64,000 nucleotides of DNA from Chryseobacterium aurantiacum. GTDB lineage: Bacteria; Bacteroidota; Bacteroidia; Flavobacteriales; Weeksellaceae. A program made the translations under genes and the position numbers. Positions 1 through 10,151 of this stretch are shown here, piece after piece. Location: the NCBI RefSeq assembly GCF_003020585.1, contig NZ_PXUE01000003.1, positions 1 through 64,000 of the forward strand, read 5' to 3'. The notes below the pieces were generated by a model, which saw only the letters and a list, made by a program, of their open reading frames with translations, was not told the DNA's origin and searched no databases. Positions within the stretch are counted from its first letter, which is position 1; each line of letters begins with the position of its first letter.

Positions 1-122
1 TAGTCTATAATGTCTCTGCCTATCAAAAGGCTCTTCTGCGCTACTGATCCACTCTCGTTTTCAGTGGGGCAAAGATAGAAACTTATGCCATAACCCGCAA
101 GTTTATTTAACATAAAGTTCAT
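1..122 (-). CDS. Partial ORF running off the left edge, unknown product
   Basis: Reading leftwards from an ATG at 122-120 there is an open frame of 40 codons to the window edge, beginning MNFMLNKLAGYG and continuing through GSVAQKSLLIGRD. I do not recognise it. A competing reading is that the stretch is a leader: TATCTTTG at 77-70 on this strand matches the Bacteroidota -7 box, with TTG about 19 bases upstream, so a transcript may start inside this frame. Only the sequence left of the window can decide. Confidence that it is a gene is low. Confidence 0.25.
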   Translation of the reverse strand, partial: MNFMLNKLAGYGISFYLCPTENESGSVAQKSLLIGRDIID

Positions 123-484
123 ATTTTGTTCATATATTTCCATAAGGGGCTGGCAGTCAGCGGGAAAGATTTTAAACAAATGTTTGGGAACGCAGGGCAG
201 CGGTGGAAGGGGGACAGTATATGGAGGCAAATGGAGAGAAATGGGTGATGAAAGACATGCCTATACATTATATTTATATATACGACATCTTCCCTAGCCC
301 TGATAGCAACGGTTACCCCGCAGCAGGGATCGGGAAGCGGGTGGACCTGGATTGGGGACGCCTGGCGCGAGGAGTAGAAGTGAATAGCAGGATAAAGCTC
401 CTTTTTAAATTGGATCATTGGTGAACACTTGGCTCCAAGTGGTATCAACCATTGTATTATAGATAGGTTTGAAGGTAAAAAAAA
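123..484. other. Gene-poor stretch with a GC-rich islet
   Basis: I see no convincing gene here. Two overlapping open frames on opposite strands have poor composition and no family features. Bases about 289-375 are clearly GC-richer than the AT-rich surroundings and contain an imperfect hairpin, listed separately. The rest is unremarkable. Confidence 0.5.
289..337. repeat. GC-rich imperfect inverted repeat
   Basis: CTTCCC-TAG-CCCTG at 289-302 is complementary to CAGGG-ATC-GGGAAG at 324-337. This gives an 11 bp stem with a symmetric 3-base internal mismatch and a 21-base loop. The GC-rich islet continues to about 375. It could be a REP-like dispersed element or a relic of transferred DNA. Nothing in the window repeats it. 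Confidence 0.5.
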
Positions 485-485
485 T

Positions 486-519
486 TCCGTAAGAATCCTA
501 AATATGGGATCCTTACGGA
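486..519 (-). terminator. Rho-independent terminator of cysS
   Basis: TCCGTAAGAATCC (486-498) pairs with GGATCCTTACGGA (507-519), with one mismatch. On the minus strand the hairpin is followed by a long T run (complement of the A run at 477-484), and it lies 27 bp beyond the cysS stop codon. Confidence 0.85.
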
Positions 520-546
520 AATATGATAAAACCTAAGTTTATATTT

Positions 547-2013
547 TTAGCTTAGAACATAAGATGTTCCGTCTCTTCCGTCTTTTAATTCGATACCTTC
601 AGCTAGCAGCTTGTCTCTGATCTGGTCTGAAAGGTCGAAGTTTTTGGATTTTCTTGCCTGATTTCTCAATTCGATCAAAACTTTTAATGTTTGATCTAGC
701 TTCTCATTGTTGTTTTCTTCTACATTCTGTAACCCCAACACATCAAAGATAAAGGCATTTAAGGTTAATTTTAAATCTTCAAGATCTTCTGTTGAGATGG
801 TCTCCTTATCGTCGTTTAAAGCGAAGATGTATTTCACGGCTTCAAATAGGTGAGCAATTAGGATTGGAGAATTGAAATCGTCTGTTAAAGCTTCATAAGA
901 TTTATTCTTCCAGTCTGCAAGGCTGAAACCAGATGGTTTTTCATCATTAGGAGTAATTGTATTCAATACTTTTACAGCTTCCATTAATCTGATAAATCCT
1001 TTCTCACTGGCAATCATGGCATCGTTGGAAATATCCAAAACGCTTCTGTAATGCGCCTGTAAGAAACAAAAACGTACGATTGAAGGGTGAAAAGGTTTTT
1101 CAAAGAAGTCATTGTCTCCTGTAACCAGCTGCATTGGAAGAATATAATTTCCTGTAGACTTACTCATACGTTGAGAGTTCATTGTCAGCATGTTGGCATG
1201 CATCCAATAGTTTACGGGAGCTGCATCATTGCAAGCTTTTCCTTGTGCAATCTCACATTCATGGTGTGGGAATTTCAGATCCATTCCACCTCCGTGAATA
1301 TCAAAAGTTTCACCTAAATATTTAGTACTCATTGCAGTACACTCAAGATGCCATCCCGGAAAACCTTCTCCCCAAGGGGAATTCCATCTCATAATGTGAG
1401 CCGGAGATGCTTTTTTCCAAAGAGCAAAGTCCTGAGGGTTTTTCTTTTCTCCCTGTCCGTCAAGGTCACGGGTATTTGCAAAAAGTTCTTCTATATTACG
1501 TTTTGAAAGTTCACCATAGTTCAGTCCTCTTTTGTTGTATTCCAATACATCAAAGTATACTGAACCATTGCTTTCATAGGCAAAGCCACGTTCTATTAAT
1601 TTTTGGGTCAGTTCTATCTGCTCTACAATATGGCCTGTTGCAGTAGGCTCAATATTAGGAGGAAGCAGGTTGAACATATCTAATACTTTATGAAAATCAA
1701 CAGTATATTTCTGTACAATTTCCATTGGCTCCAACTTTTCAAGTCGGGTTTGTTTTACGAATCTGTCGTTATCAACGTTTCCATCATCGGTAAGGTGCCC
1801 TGCATCGGTAATATTTCTTACATATCTTACTTTATACCCTAAATGCATTAAGGTACGGTAAATAAAATCGAATGAAAGAAAAGTTCTTACATTTCCCAAG
1901 TGCACATTGCTATACACTGTAGGTCCGCAGACATACATGCCAACATTTCCGTCTAAAATAGGTTTGAATATTTCTTTTTCCGCTGTAAGCGAGTTATAAA
2001 TTTTTAATTGCAT
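547..2013 (-). CDS. cysS: Cysteine--tRNA ligase
   Basis: Charges tRNA-Cys with cysteine in the cytoplasm. This is a class I synthetase of 488 residues, a normal length. The N-terminal MYVCGPTVY holds the first zinc-binding Cys (C29). The HIGH-type signature is HLGN (about 38-41). Further zinc ligands are in HLEC and PHHECE in the middle, and the KMSKS-type loop is RMSKSTGN (about 281-288). The C-terminal third is the helical anticodon-binding domain. A strong terminator follows. Upstream (2014-2132) lie two short palindromes, so the gene is probably transcribed separately from the DinB-like gene. Confidence 0.97.
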   Translation of the reverse strand: MQLKIYNSLTAEKEIFKPILDGNVGMYVCGPTVYSNVHLGNVRTFLSFDFIYRTLMHLGYKVRYVRNITDAGHLTDDGNVDNDRFVKQTRLEKLEPMEIVQKYTVDFHKVLDMFNLLPPNIEPTATGHIVEQIELTQKLIERGFAYESNGSVYFDVLEYNKRGLNYGELSKRNIEELFANTRDLDGQGEKKNPQDFALWKKASPAHIMRWNSPWGEGFPGWHLECTAMSTKYLGETFDIHGGGMDLKFPHHECEIAQGKACNDAAPVNYWMHANMLTMNSQRMSKSTGNYILPMQLVTGDNDFFEKPFHPSIVRFCFLQAHYRSVLDISNDAMIASEKGFIRLMEAVKVLNTITPNDEKPSGFSLADWKNKSYEALTDDFNSPILIAHLFEAVKYIFALNDDKETISTEDLEDLKLTLNAFIFDVLGLQNVEENNNEKLDQTLKVLIELRNQARKSKNFDLSDQIRDKLLAEGIELKDGRDGTSYVLS

Positions 2014-2055
2014 TTTTTTAAGTTCAAAGATTCAAATAATTAAGTTTTAAAAATT

Positions 2056-2090
2056 AGTCAAAATAATTTGACTACAACAAATAATTGTTG
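2056..2090. promoter_or_regulatory. Two adjacent palindromes with identical ATAA loops upstream of cysS
   Basis: AGTCAAA-ATAA-TTTGACT (2056-2073) is followed after one base by CAACAA-ATAA-TTGTTG (2075-2090). Both are perfect inverted repeats with the same 4-base spacer. They lie between the DinB-like gene and cysS, in the cysS 5' region. They could be operator half-sites or small RNA hairpins. No T run follows, so they are not typical terminators. Confidence 0.4.
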
Positions 2091-2132
2091 CAATAAAAAT
2101 TTTATCTGAAACCTTTTTAAATTGTATCATAA

Positions 2133-2564
2133 TTAAATAGTTTCTAAATGATGCTGCAAATGATCTATATAATCCTTAATGATGAATTCCAGTGTAAAGA
2201 CCTTAGGTTCTGTTTTGGTAGTATCACAAGTCTTTTGTAGGGCTTCATCAGGAATATTTTCTACTACATGAACAATCTGATAATTCAAAGACTTCCACAG
2301 GTTAATCAGCTCTGAAGCCGGAACATTTTGATAGTTCTGAGCTTTTACCCAAGCATTCTGATCATATACAATATTCTCGTTCTCTTTATATTGAGTTACT
2401 ACAAATCTACGGATATTTGTAAAAGCGCTATCACAAAGGTGTCCAATAATTTCTTTTTTAGACCATTTCTCCGGTGTAACCTTGTATGCCCACTCTTCTT
2501 CAGAAATCATTTGAAATCTCTGAAATTCAGCGTCTACAATATTCTTAAGGACCTGATAGTTCAT
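2133..2564 (-). CDS. DinB/YfiT-like four-helix metal-binding protein
   Basis: 143 residues with the layout of the DinB_2 superfamily: an all-helical protein with three spaced histidines that hold a divalent metal. Visible candidates are the His in GHLCDS (about 45) and the C-terminal cluster DHLQHHLE. Family members include thiol transferases (bacillithiol or mycothiol types) and proteins of unknown function. The substrate cannot be told from sequence. The ATG lies two bases after the folE stop, so it is co-transcribed with folE. Confidence 0.8.
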   Translation of the reverse strand: MNYQVLKNIVDAEFQRFQMISEEEWAYKVTPEKWSKKEIIGHLCDSAFTNIRRFVVTQYKENENIVYDQNAWVKAQNYQNVPASELINLWKSLNYQIVHVVENIPDEALQKTCDTTKTEPKVFTLEFIIKDYIDHLQHHLETI

Positions 2565-2566
2565 TA

Positions 2567-3235
2567 CTAATAATCTAGTTTAGCATGGCTTCCTACATAA
2601 TGTAAGAATTCTTGTCTTGTAATAGGGTTTGTTCTGAATATACCGCTCAATTCTGCTGTAATGGTAGAACTTGCCGTATCTTTAATTCCTCTGCAATTTA
2701 CACAAAGATGTTTTGCATCAATGATACAGGCAACATCTTTGGTTCCCAATGCTTCTTTCAAAGCGTCTACAATCTGCATTGTAAGTCTTTCCTGAACTTG
2801 TGGTCTTTTTGCATAATAATCCACAATTCTGTTAATCTTTGAAAGACCAATTACCTCCCCGTTTGAAATATAGGCCACATGCGCTCTCCCTATAATTGGT
2901 AAAAAGTGGTGTTCACAAAAAGAATATACGGTGATATCTTTTTCCACCAGCATCTGACGGTATTTATATTTGTTTGAAAATGTAGAAATCCCCGGTTTAT
3001 TTTCAGGAAGAAGTCCTCCGAAAATTTCATTCACATACATTTTGGCAACACGCTTCGGAGAGTCTTTTAGAGAGTCATCAGTCATATCTAATCCTAATGT
3101 TTCCATAATCTCACCAAAAAGCTCAGTAATTTTTTCTATTTTTTCCTGTGGCGATTTATCAAAAGCATCTTTCCTTATAGGCGTATGTTCTTTTCCAGTG
3201 AAAATATCATCGTCGTTATCAGTAAAATCAACCAT
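2567..3235 (-). CDS. folE: GTP cyclohydrolase I
   Basis: Converts GTP to 7,8-dihydroneopterin triphosphate, the first step to folate. 222 residues. The zinc ligands are visible as C107 and H110 in FCEHHF and C178 in KHLCVNCRG. The core motifs GLSKINRIV and RPQVQERLT are intact. An acidic N-terminal extension of about 30 residues precedes the core, as is common. It is the first gene of a two-gene unit with the DinB-like gene. A -7-like box (TATTTTTG on the minus strand, 3260-3253) lies 18 bp upstream of the start. Confidence 0.97.
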   Translation of the reverse strand: MVDFTDNDDDIFTGKEHTPIRKDAFDKSPQEKIEKITELFGEIMETLGLDMTDDSLKDSPKRVAKMYVNEIFGGLLPENKPGISTFSNKYKYRQMLVEKDITVYSFCEHHFLPIIGRAHVAYISNGEVIGLSKINRIVDYYAKRPQVQERLTMQIVDALKEALGTKDVACIIDAKHLCVNCRGIKDTASSTITAELSGIFRTNPITRQEFLHYVGSHAKLDY

Positions 3236-3252
3236 TTTTATTTAATTTGCAG

Positions 3253-3260
3253 CAAAAATA
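3253..3260 (-). promoter_or_regulatory. Candidate -7 promoter box for folE
   Basis: TATTTTTG on the minus strand matches the Bacteroidota -7 consensus TAnnTTTG, 18 bp before the folE ATG. No clear TTTG -33 box sits at the usual distance, so the call is tentative. Confidence 0.4.
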
Positions 3261-3335
3261 CGGATAATATTGTTTCATCGATTTCAATTGAATGAAAAAC
3301 GTTATCTTTTATAACCTACTCTGATTAGAAAACCT

Positions 3336-4487
3336 ATGATTATTGTCGAAGAAGTACAAAACCAACACCAAAAAAAGGAATTTTTAGTATTCCCGACACA
3401 ACTTTATCAGCACGACAAAAATTATATACGCCCTTTAGACAACCATATTGAGGAGATTTTCAACCCTGAAAAAAACAAATTCTTCAAGAGTGGGGAATGT
3501 AAAAGGTTTTTGTTTAAAAAAGATCATAAAACAGTTGGTAAAGTGGCTGTTTTTATCAATAACTGCTATGAACAGGATCAGCCGACGGGAGGGTTCGGTT
3601 TTTTTGATTGTATTCATGATCAGGCAACGGCTAATTTTATTTTTGATCATTGTAAAAACTGGCTTCAGGAAAGAGGAATGGAAGCTATGGATGGCCCCAT
3701 TAACTTTGGAGAACGTGATAAATTCTGGGGACTTTTGATTGAAGGTTTCGGGGAGCCTTTGTTTGGGATGAACTACAATTTCCCTTACTACAAAGAACTT
3801 TTTGAAAACTATGGTCTACAAGTTTATTTTGAACAGCTTTGCTTTACAAGGCCCATTTTTGCTGAAGTTTCACGGGTTTTCACCATTGCCTATGAAAGAA
3901 ACAGAAGAAATCCTGCTATTTCAGCCCGGCCCATGAAAAAGAATAACCTAGGAAAGTTTGCAAAAGACTTTACAGAAGTTTATAATAAGGCCTGGGCATC
4001 TCATGGAGAGGGGAAACAACTGGAAGAGGCCAAAGTCCTGAAAATGTTTAATACGATGAAGCCTATCATTAATGAACATATCTCCTGGTTTGTTTATGAA
4101 AATGAAACTCCTATTGCCATGTGGATCAATATTCCGGATCTGAATCAATGGTTTAAATACCTCAACGGAAAGTTTGGAATTTTTGAAAAGATTAAGCTGC
4201 TCTTTTTGAAGCAATTTAAAAAGAATGAAAAAATGGTAGGTCTTGTCTTTGGAGTGGTTCCGGAATGGCAAAGAAAAGGAATTGACGGCTACATGATCTG
4301 GGAAGGCACACAGCACCTGAGAAAGCATACTGATTTTAAGATTACTGAACTTCAATGGATTGGCGATTTCAACCCGAAAATGATCAAGATTGCAGAAACT
4401 CTTGATACCACCGTGACCAGAAAACTGGCTACTTACCGGTATTTATTTGACAGAAATAAAACGTTTGAAAGGCATCCTTATCTATAA
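3336..4487 (+). CDS. GNAT-like protein, possibly YghO-related
   Basis: 383 residues, cytosolic, no signal peptide. The N-terminal 170 residues carry a conserved-looking block (MDGPINFGERDKFWG, then GMNYNFPYY). The C-terminal part contains VFGVVPEWQRKGIDG, which resembles the acyl-CoA-binding loop of GNAT acetyltransferases (Q/RxxGxG). I infer a GNAT-type fold of the YghO kind. The acceptor substrate is unknown. The gene is divergent from folE with a 100 bp gap. Confidence 0.6.
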   Translation: MIIVEEVQNQHQKKEFLVFPTQLYQHDKNYIRPLDNHIEEIFNPEKNKFFKSGECKRFLFKKDHKTVGKVAVFINNCYEQDQPTGGFGFFDCIHDQATANFIFDHCKNWLQERGMEAMDGPINFGERDKFWGLLIEGFGEPLFGMNYNFPYYKELFENYGLQVYFEQLCFTRPIFAEVSRVFTIAYERNRRNPAISARPMKKNNLGKFAKDFTEVYNKAWASHGEGKQLEEAKVLKMFNTMKPIINEHISWFVYENETPIAMWINIPDLNQWFKYLNGKFGIFEKIKLLFLKQFKKNEKMVGLVFGVVPEWQRKGIDGYMIWEGTQHLRKHTDFKITELQWIGDFNPKMIKIAETLDTTVTRKLATYRYLFDRNKTFERHPYL

Positions 4488-4580
4488 TTAAATAATTCTT
4501 TGTTCTAGATTTTTCATTCTTTCAATAGTGAGAGAACAGAACTTATATTTTTTAAAAAAAACTAAAATAAACCATATAAA

Positions 4581-5288
4581 ATGAAAAAAGTTATTATTAG
4601 TATTTTATTAATATCTTTTAGTATTACTTATTCACAAAACTTTACCCCAAGCGGCTATAAATCTAGCTATTCAAGTACCCTTTCGGTAAATAGCCTTGGA
4701 GGAGATCATGCTGTATTTGGAGTAAAATCTGAAAACTCGGGGAGGTCATTAAAATATGATGAGATCATTGGCTCTCCTTATCACAACACCGAATTTCAGC
4801 TTGCTAAAATTTCAGACAACTATGAAAAAGCAGCCGTACGATATAACAGCTATCTGGATGAAGTAGAGTTTCAAAAAGATGGAAAACCCCTTGTACTTCC
4901 CAAAGAGGAAAAGTTCTCCAGAATTGAAATTACTTCACCTAAAAATACCATTGTATTATTAGACACCAAAGATGAGCTAAGCGGTTATTTTTTTGAGCTT
5001 GTTCATGGAAGTAATGTACTTTATAAGAAAGTAAAGACTAAGTTTAACGATGTTGTTCCTGCGGCTAATTCCTACGCATCAGAGAAAGCAGCATTCTTCA
5101 GAACACTGGATCCTGTTTATTATATTAAAACAACAAAAGGACTCATTAGAAAAACTAAAAAGGAGAAAGATATTCTGTTATTCTTTCCTGAAAAGAAAGA
5201 AGCTCTGGAAGCATTCTTTAAATCAAACTCAATTAAATTAAACAAAGAGGAGGATCTGATTAAATTGGTGAACTTTTTAAATCAATAA
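4581..5288 (+). CDS. Secreted protein of unknown function
   Basis: 235 residues with a clear signal peptide (MKKVIISILLISFSITYSQ, cut around 19). No family recognised. The mature part is lysine-rich and mixed alpha/beta in character, with no cysteines. The C-terminal segment (KTKKEKDILLFFPEKKEALE, then SIKLNKEEDLIKLVNFLNQ) looks helical. It probably acts in the periplasm. It stands alone on the plus strand and ends at a terminator shared with metF. Confidence 0.75.
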   Translation: MKKVIISILLISFSITYSQNFTPSGYKSSYSSTLSVNSLGGDHAVFGVKSENSGRSLKYDEIIGSPYHNTEFQLAKISDNYEKAAVRYNSYLDEVEFQKDGKPLVLPKEEKFSRIEITSPKNTIVLLDTKDELSGYFFELVHGSNVLYKKVKTKFNDVVPAANSYASEKAAFFRTLDPVYYIKTTKGLIRKTKKEKDILLFFPEKKEALEAFFKSNSIKLNKEEDLIKLVNFLNQ

Positions 5289-5298
5289 AAAAATAAAA

Positions 5299-5320
5299 AC
5301 CCTGTGAAAATTCACAGGGT
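5299..5320. terminator. Bidirectional terminator between the secreted-protein gene and metF
   Basis: ACCCTGTGAA (5299-5308) pairs with TTCACAGGGT (5311-5320). On the minus strand it is followed by a T-rich run, making it a good terminator for the methionine locus. On the plus strand the T run is weaker. Confidence 0.8.
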
Positions 5321-5343
5321 TCCTTTCATTTTTGGTACTTTTA

Positions 5344-6303
5344 TTAGAATAGCTCTCCGGCTACTTTTTTAATATTATCACTCTTCCCCATGGAGTAAAA
5401 GTGTAGAACAGGTACTCCAAAATCAAGAAGTTCTTTGCACTGGGCAATGGACCACTCTATTCCAATCTGCTTTACTGCTTCATTATTTTTGGCATTTTCC
5501 ACTTCCGTAATCAGTTCTTCCGGAAGGTCTATTTTGAATACCTGTGGAAGAATTTTCAAGTGTTTTTTTGTGGCAATTGGCTTTATCCCCGGAATAATTG
5601 GAACTGTAATTCCCATTTCTCTTGCTTTCTGAACGAATTCAATATACTTTTTATTGTCAAAAAACATTTGGGTAACGATATAATCTGCTCCTGCATCTAC
5701 TTTTTGCTTTAGCCATTTTAAATCATAGTTCATGGATGGCGCTTCCATATGCTTCTCCGGATAGCCTGCTACCCCAATGCAGAATTTATTAAGTTCATCA
5801 CAAACCTGTTCTTCATTGTGGAGATATTTTCCTCTTCCTAAGTTATTAATCTGGTTGACAAGATCCATTGCACTGGCATGACCGCCTTGTGTGGGCTCAA
5901 AATACTGATGTCCCTTCATGGCATCTCCTCTCAGCGCCATTACATTATCTATTCCAAGGTACATACAGTCTACCAGAAGGTATTCGGTTTCTTCTTTGGT
6001 AAAGCCTCCACACAATAAATGAGGAACTGTATCTACGTTATATTTATGCTGAATGGCAGCGCAAATTCCCAGTGTTCCCGGGCGCATTCTTGTGATACGG
6101 CGTTCCATGAGGCCATTTCCTTTGTCGAGATAGATATATTCTTCTCTTGAAGTAGTTACATCAATGAATGGAGGCTTGAACTCCATCAACGGATCTATGT
6201 TTGTATAGAGATCTTCAATACCTATCCCCTTTTGTGGCGGAACCACTTCTAAGGAGAATAACGTTTTTCCATTTGCGTTTTTAATGTGTTCTGTTATCTT
6301 CAT
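5344..6303 (-). CDS. metF: Methylenetetrahydrofolate reductase
   Basis: Reduces 5,10-methylene-THF to 5-methyl-THF, the methyl donor for MetH. An FAD-dependent TIM barrel of 319 residues, the bacterial size. The N-terminal FSLEVVPP places the catalytic Glu at E19. VMALRGDAMKG is the ALRGDPP-type flavin/substrate loop, and YIVTQMFFD is the typical barrel strand. It starts 7 bp after the MetH C-terminal gene and is the last gene of the methionine locus. Confidence 0.97.
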   Translation of the reverse strand: MKITEHIKNANGKTLFSLEVVPPQKGIGIEDLYTNIDPLMEFKPPFIDVTTSREEYIYLDKGNGLMERRITRMRPGTLGICAAIQHKYNVDTVPHLLCGGFTKEETEYLLVDCMYLGIDNVMALRGDAMKGHQYFEPTQGGHASAMDLVNQINNLGRGKYLHNEEQVCDELNKFCIGVAGYPEKHMEAPSMNYDLKWLKQKVDAGADYIVTQMFFDNKKYIEFVQKAREMGITVPIIPGIKPIATKKHLKILPQVFKIDLPEELITEVENAKNNEAVKQIGIEWSIAQCKELLDFGVPVLHFYSMGKSDNIKKVAGELF

Positions 6304-6310
6304 GTCAATT

Positions 6311-8971
6311 TTAATCTGCTAAATTTGGTGACAACCATTTTTTCGCTTCCTGGATGCTACACCCTCTTCTTTCTGCATAATCCTTAAGCTGGTCTTCTGT
6401 AATTTTTCCTAAACCGAAATACTTCGCATGCGGGCTTCCGAAATAATATCCGGAAACAGATGCTGTTGGGAACATCGCCAGGCTCTCTGTAAGGTAAACT
6501 CCTGTATTTTCTTCTACTTTTAAAAGATCCCAGATTGTTTTCTTTTCTAAGTGGTCCGGGCAGGCCGGATACCCTGGTGCAGGACGAACTCCCTTATATT
6601 TTTCAGCAATTAGCTCTTCATTGCTTAAACTTTCCTGGTTGGCATAGCCCCAATATTCTGTTCTTACTTTTTTGTGCAAAAATTCGGCATAGGCTTCTGC
6701 AAAACGGTCAGCCAAAGCCTTTACCATAATGGAGTTATAATCATCATTTGCTTTTTCATATTCGGCAGACAGTTCATCTGTTCCGAAACCTGTGGTTACA
6801 CAAAATGCCCCTACATAATCGGTTTTGCCGGAGCTTTGTGGTGCTATGAAGTCGCTTAATGCTAAATAGTCTTTTCCTTTTGATCTTTGAGCCTGCTGTC
6901 TTAGGGTTAAAAATTTGGCTTGCTCATTGTTATTTTCATCAAAAATTAAGATATCATCCGTCTCATTGGCATTGGCTTTAAAAATTCCGAAGATAGCTTT
7001 TGCCGTTAGAAGCTTTTCGTCTAAAATTCTTTTTAAAATAACCTGAGCATCTTTGAAAAGTTCTTTTGCCTGAACACCTACCACCTCATCTTCTAAGATA
7101 TTTGGATATTTTCCGTGAAGATCCCAGCTTCTGAAAAACGGAGACCAGTCAATAAAAGGAAGAAGCTCATTAAGGTCCTGGTTCTCCACAACCGTTATCC
7201 CCAAGTTATTTGGAGTGAAAATTTCTTCGTTTTCCCAATCAATTTTAAATTGATTTTCTCTTGCTTCCTGAATGGAAACATAATCTTTATCAACCTGTCT
7301 ATTCAAAAACTTTTCTCTAAAGTCCGAATAATCGCTCTTTAGGTCGGAAACATATTCTTTATTTCTGTCCCCAAGCAATGAGCTTACCACGTTTACGGCT
7401 CTGGATGCATCATTCACGTGAACGACTGCATTTTTATATTTTAAATCGATTTTCACGGCGGTATGTGCTTTTGAAGTTGTTGCACCACCTATTAGCAAAG
7501 GAAAATTCAAATTTTGTCTTTCTAATTCTGATGCGATGTACACCATTTCATCCAGACTTGGTGTAATCAATCCGCTTAACCCGATTACGTCTACTTTTTC
7601 TGCAATAGCTGTCTGAATAATCTTTTCAGCCGGTACCATTACTCCAAGGTCTACAATTTCATAATTGTTACAACCCAAAACAACGCTCACAATATTTTTA
7701 CCAATATCATGAACGTCTCCTTTTACAGTAGCCATTAAAATTTTTCCATTGGCAGGTCTTGTTCCATCTTTTTCAGCTTCAATGTAAGGCTGTAAATAGG
7801 CCACCGCTTTTTTCATTACCCTTGCAGACTTCACTACTTGTGGTAAAAACATTTTTCCGCTTCCGAAAAGATCTCCTACCACTCCCATTCCGGTCATAAG
7901 ATTGATTTCAATGACATGGAGTGGTCTTGCTGCCAATTGTCTGGCTTCTTCTACGTCTTCTTCTATAAAACGGTCAATACCTTTTACCAGAGCATAAGTA
8001 ATTCTTTCCTGTAATGGGTTGTTTCTCCATTCAAGATCTTCGGTCTTTTCTTTTTTAACTGATTTATGTTTTTCAGAATAATCGAGAAGTCTTTCTGTAG
8101 CATCTTCTCTTTTATCAAGAATTACATCTTCTACAAGTTCTAAAAGCTCTTTATTAATTTCATCATAAACCTCCAGCATGGCAGGGTTTACAATACCGAT
8201 ATTCATCCCGGCCTGAATGGCATGGTAAAGAAATACCGAGTGCATAGCTTCTCTTACCGTATCATTTCCTCGGAATGAGAAAGAAACGTTGCTCACTCCC
8301 CCACTTACGGAGACATATGGAAGATTTTGTCTTACCCATCGGGTTGCTTCAATAAATTCGATGGCATTCCTTCTATGCTCATCCATACCTGTTGCAACCG
8401 GGAAGATGTTTAAGTCAAAAATGATATCTTCAGCGGGAAAGCCTATTTGGTTAACCAGAATATCATAGGATCGTTTGGAAATTTCGATTCTTCGCTCAAG
8501 ATTGTCAGCCTGTCCTACCTCATCAAATGCCATTACAATAACTGCTGCTCCATATCTCTTGATTGCTTTTGCATGCTTGATAAATTCTTCTTCTCCTTCT
8601 TTTAAACTGATGGAGTTTACCACACATTTTCCCTGTGCAACCTGAAGACCTGCCTCCAAAATTTCCCATTTGGAAGAGTCTACCATGATAGGGATCCTTG
8701 CGATGTCCGGTTCTGATGCTATTAAGTTCAGGAATTTAACCATGGAAGCTTTTCCATCAATCAATCCATCATCAAAATTAACATCAAGAATCTGCGCGCC
8801 TCCTTCTACCTGATGACGGGCAATGTCTAATGCTTCAGAGAACTTTTCTTCTTTAATTAGTCTTAAAAACTTTTTGGAACCGGCAACGTTAGTTCTCTCA
8901 CCAACATTGATGAAATTACTTTCCGGCGTTATGATAAGAGGCTCAAGGCCTGATAATCTTAAATACTTCAT
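6311..8971 (-). CDS. metH: Cobalamin-dependent methionine synthase, C-terminal subunit
   Basis: Carries the folate, cobalamin and reactivation modules of methionine synthase. Order: pterin-binding domain (about 1-280, with [12 protein letters not shown] and ILDVNFDDG), cap and B12-binding domains (about 330-540, with the axial-histidine motif DVHDIGKN near 422 and the [10 protein letters not shown] and LIGGATTS loops), then the SAM-binding activation domain (to 886, with [12 protein letters not shown]). The homocysteine-binding domain is absent and is encoded separately at 10152-11162. The two polypeptides must act together. The pairing with metF (7 bp gap) fits. Confidence 0.96.
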   Translation of the reverse strand: MKYLRLSGLEPLIITPESNFINVGERTNVAGSKKFLRLIKEEKFSEALDIARHQVEGGAQILDVNFDDGLIDGKASMVKFLNLIASEPDIARIPIMVDSSKWEILEAGLQVAQGKCVVNSISLKEGEEEFIKHAKAIKRYGAAVIVMAFDEVGQADNLERRIEISKRSYDILVNQIGFPAEDIIFDLNIFPVATGMDEHRRNAIEFIEATRWVRQNLPYVSVSGGVSNVSFSFRGNDTVREAMHSVFLYHAIQAGMNIGIVNPAMLEVYDEINKELLELVEDVILDKREDATERLLDYSEKHKSVKKEKTEDLEWRNNPLQERITYALVKGIDRFIEEDVEEARQLAARPLHVIEINLMTGMGVVGDLFGSGKMFLPQVVKSARVMKKAVAYLQPYIEAEKDGTRPANGKILMATVKGDVHDIGKNIVSVVLGCNNYEIVDLGVMVPAEKIIQTAIAEKVDVIGLSGLITPSLDEMVYIASELERQNLNFPLLIGGATTSKAHTAVKIDLKYKNAVVHVNDASRAVNVVSSLLGDRNKEYVSDLKSDYSDFREKFLNRQVDKDYVSIQEARENQFKIDWENEEIFTPNNLGITVVENQDLNELLPFIDWSPFFRSWDLHGKYPNILEDEVVGVQAKELFKDAQVILKRILDEKLLTAKAIFGIFKANANETDDILIFDENNNEQAKFLTLRQQAQRSKGKDYLALSDFIAPQSSGKTDYVGAFCVTTGFGTDELSAEYEKANDDYNSIMVKALADRFAEAYAEFLHKKVRTEYWGYANQESLSNEELIAEKYKGVRPAPGYPACPDHLEKKTIWDLLKVEENTGVYLTESLAMFPTASVSGYYFGSPHAKYFGLGKITEDQLKDYAERRGCSIQEAKKWLSPNLAD

Positions 8972-8976
8972 CTATT

Positions 8977-10068
8977 TTATTCTTCTAAAATATAGTAGGC
9001 ATTGTTTGCATTCTGCCTCAATAAATCCCTGTGCTTACCTAAAGCGGCTAACAGCGGAAATCTTTTGTATGCCAAGTGGTGTTCTTTAGCAAATTCTTCT
9101 ATTTCTTCTGTGATCTCATTGTAATACATATAACTGTAGTTAGGAAAAAGGTGATGAGCCACATGAAAATTAAAGTTTCCTAATACATTTCTTACAAACC
9201 AGTTATTTTCTTTTAAATCATTTGTCACTTCCAATTGATGACGAAGCCAGCTGAATGGAAGTCCGTTATCTTTATCCAATTTTGGAAAAGCATTGTCAGG
9301 AAGCGGATGCAGAGGCAATAAAACAAACAATGCAAAAATACTTGCTGCAATCACCTGCAAAAACCAAGCTCCAAAAGCCAAACCAATTGATACTTTAAAG
9401 AACATAACAGGAACAATAATTTGATAAAAAAAGTAAAACAGCTTATAACTAACCATCTTTATTTTTTCCGCAACAGGTATTCTTCCCTGGGTTTTTAAAA
9501 TCACTCTCTCCTTGTCAAAGAAGTCTCTAAAGTCTCTTATAAACATCCAGTTAAATAAATACAACGGATAGACTAAAAAGAAAAACCTGTGCTGATACTT
9601 CTGAACTCCTTTGGCTTTTATCCATGGTACTATTAAAAGTAACCCGCTCTGCTCTATGTCTGTATCCCATCCATCTACATTCGGATATGCATGGTGGCTT
9701 GCAATATGTCTTTTTTTCCAGATATAAGAGTTGGCTCCTATAAAGTCAAAAATGTGCAACACCCATCCGTTCAGCCTTTTACTTTTATAGATATTATTAT
9801 GGGCTGCTTCATGAATCAGGTTTAAATAAATTAAAACCAAGGAAATCCCCATTAATACAAAACTCAGTATATAAACCCAAGGTTTCTCTGCATTTAGAAT
9901 AGCCAACCAGTATAAACCTACATAGATCAGGGGTAAAATCACCGCCTTGATTTGAATATAGATCTCCCTATTTTCAGGAATTGCCTCTACTCGTTGGTTC
10001 ACTTTCTTTCTCAGTTCATTAAAGAGTTTTGTATCATCTGAATCTTTTAAATAAATCGGCTTTTCCAT
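8977..10068 (-). CDS. Membrane fatty acid desaturase
   Basis: 363 residues with the three histidine clusters of the integral-membrane di-iron desaturases: HEAAHN (86-91), HIASHH (121-126) and HVAHH (302-306). Hydrophobic segments lie between them. The reaction should be O2-dependent insertion of a double bond into an acyl chain; regioselectivity cannot be read. The gene sits between the two halves of metH, ending 5 bp before the downstream half, so it is probably transcribed with them although its function is unrelated to methionine. Confidence 0.92.
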   Translation of the reverse strand: MEKPIYLKDSDDTKLFNELRKKVNQRVEAIPENREIYIQIKAVILPLIYVGLYWLAILNAEKPWVYILSFVLMGISLVLIYLNLIHEAAHNNIYKSKRLNGWVLHIFDFIGANSYIWKKRHIASHHAYPNVDGWDTDIEQSGLLLIVPWIKAKGVQKYQHRFFFLVYPLYLFNWMFIRDFRDFFDKERVILKTQGRIPVAEKIKMVSYKLFYFFYQIIVPVMFFKVSIGLAFGAWFLQVIAASIFALFVLLPLHPLPDNAFPKLDKDNGLPFSWLRHQLEVTNDLKENNWFVRNVLGNFNFHVAHHLFPNYSYMYYNEITEEIEEFAKEHHLAYKRFPLLAALGKHRDLLRQNANNAYYILEE

Positions 10069-10151
10069 TATAATAGACTTTATGATTTATTTAAAGTTAA
10101 TATTTATAATTCAGCCTACATTATTGATTTTAATTAAAAAAATCTATCAAA

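Noticed and set aside
119..448. Open frames on both strands of the left-edge stretch (109 and 73 codons)
   Set aside because: They overlap each other, lack family features, and run across the GC-rich hairpin. Composition looks accidental.
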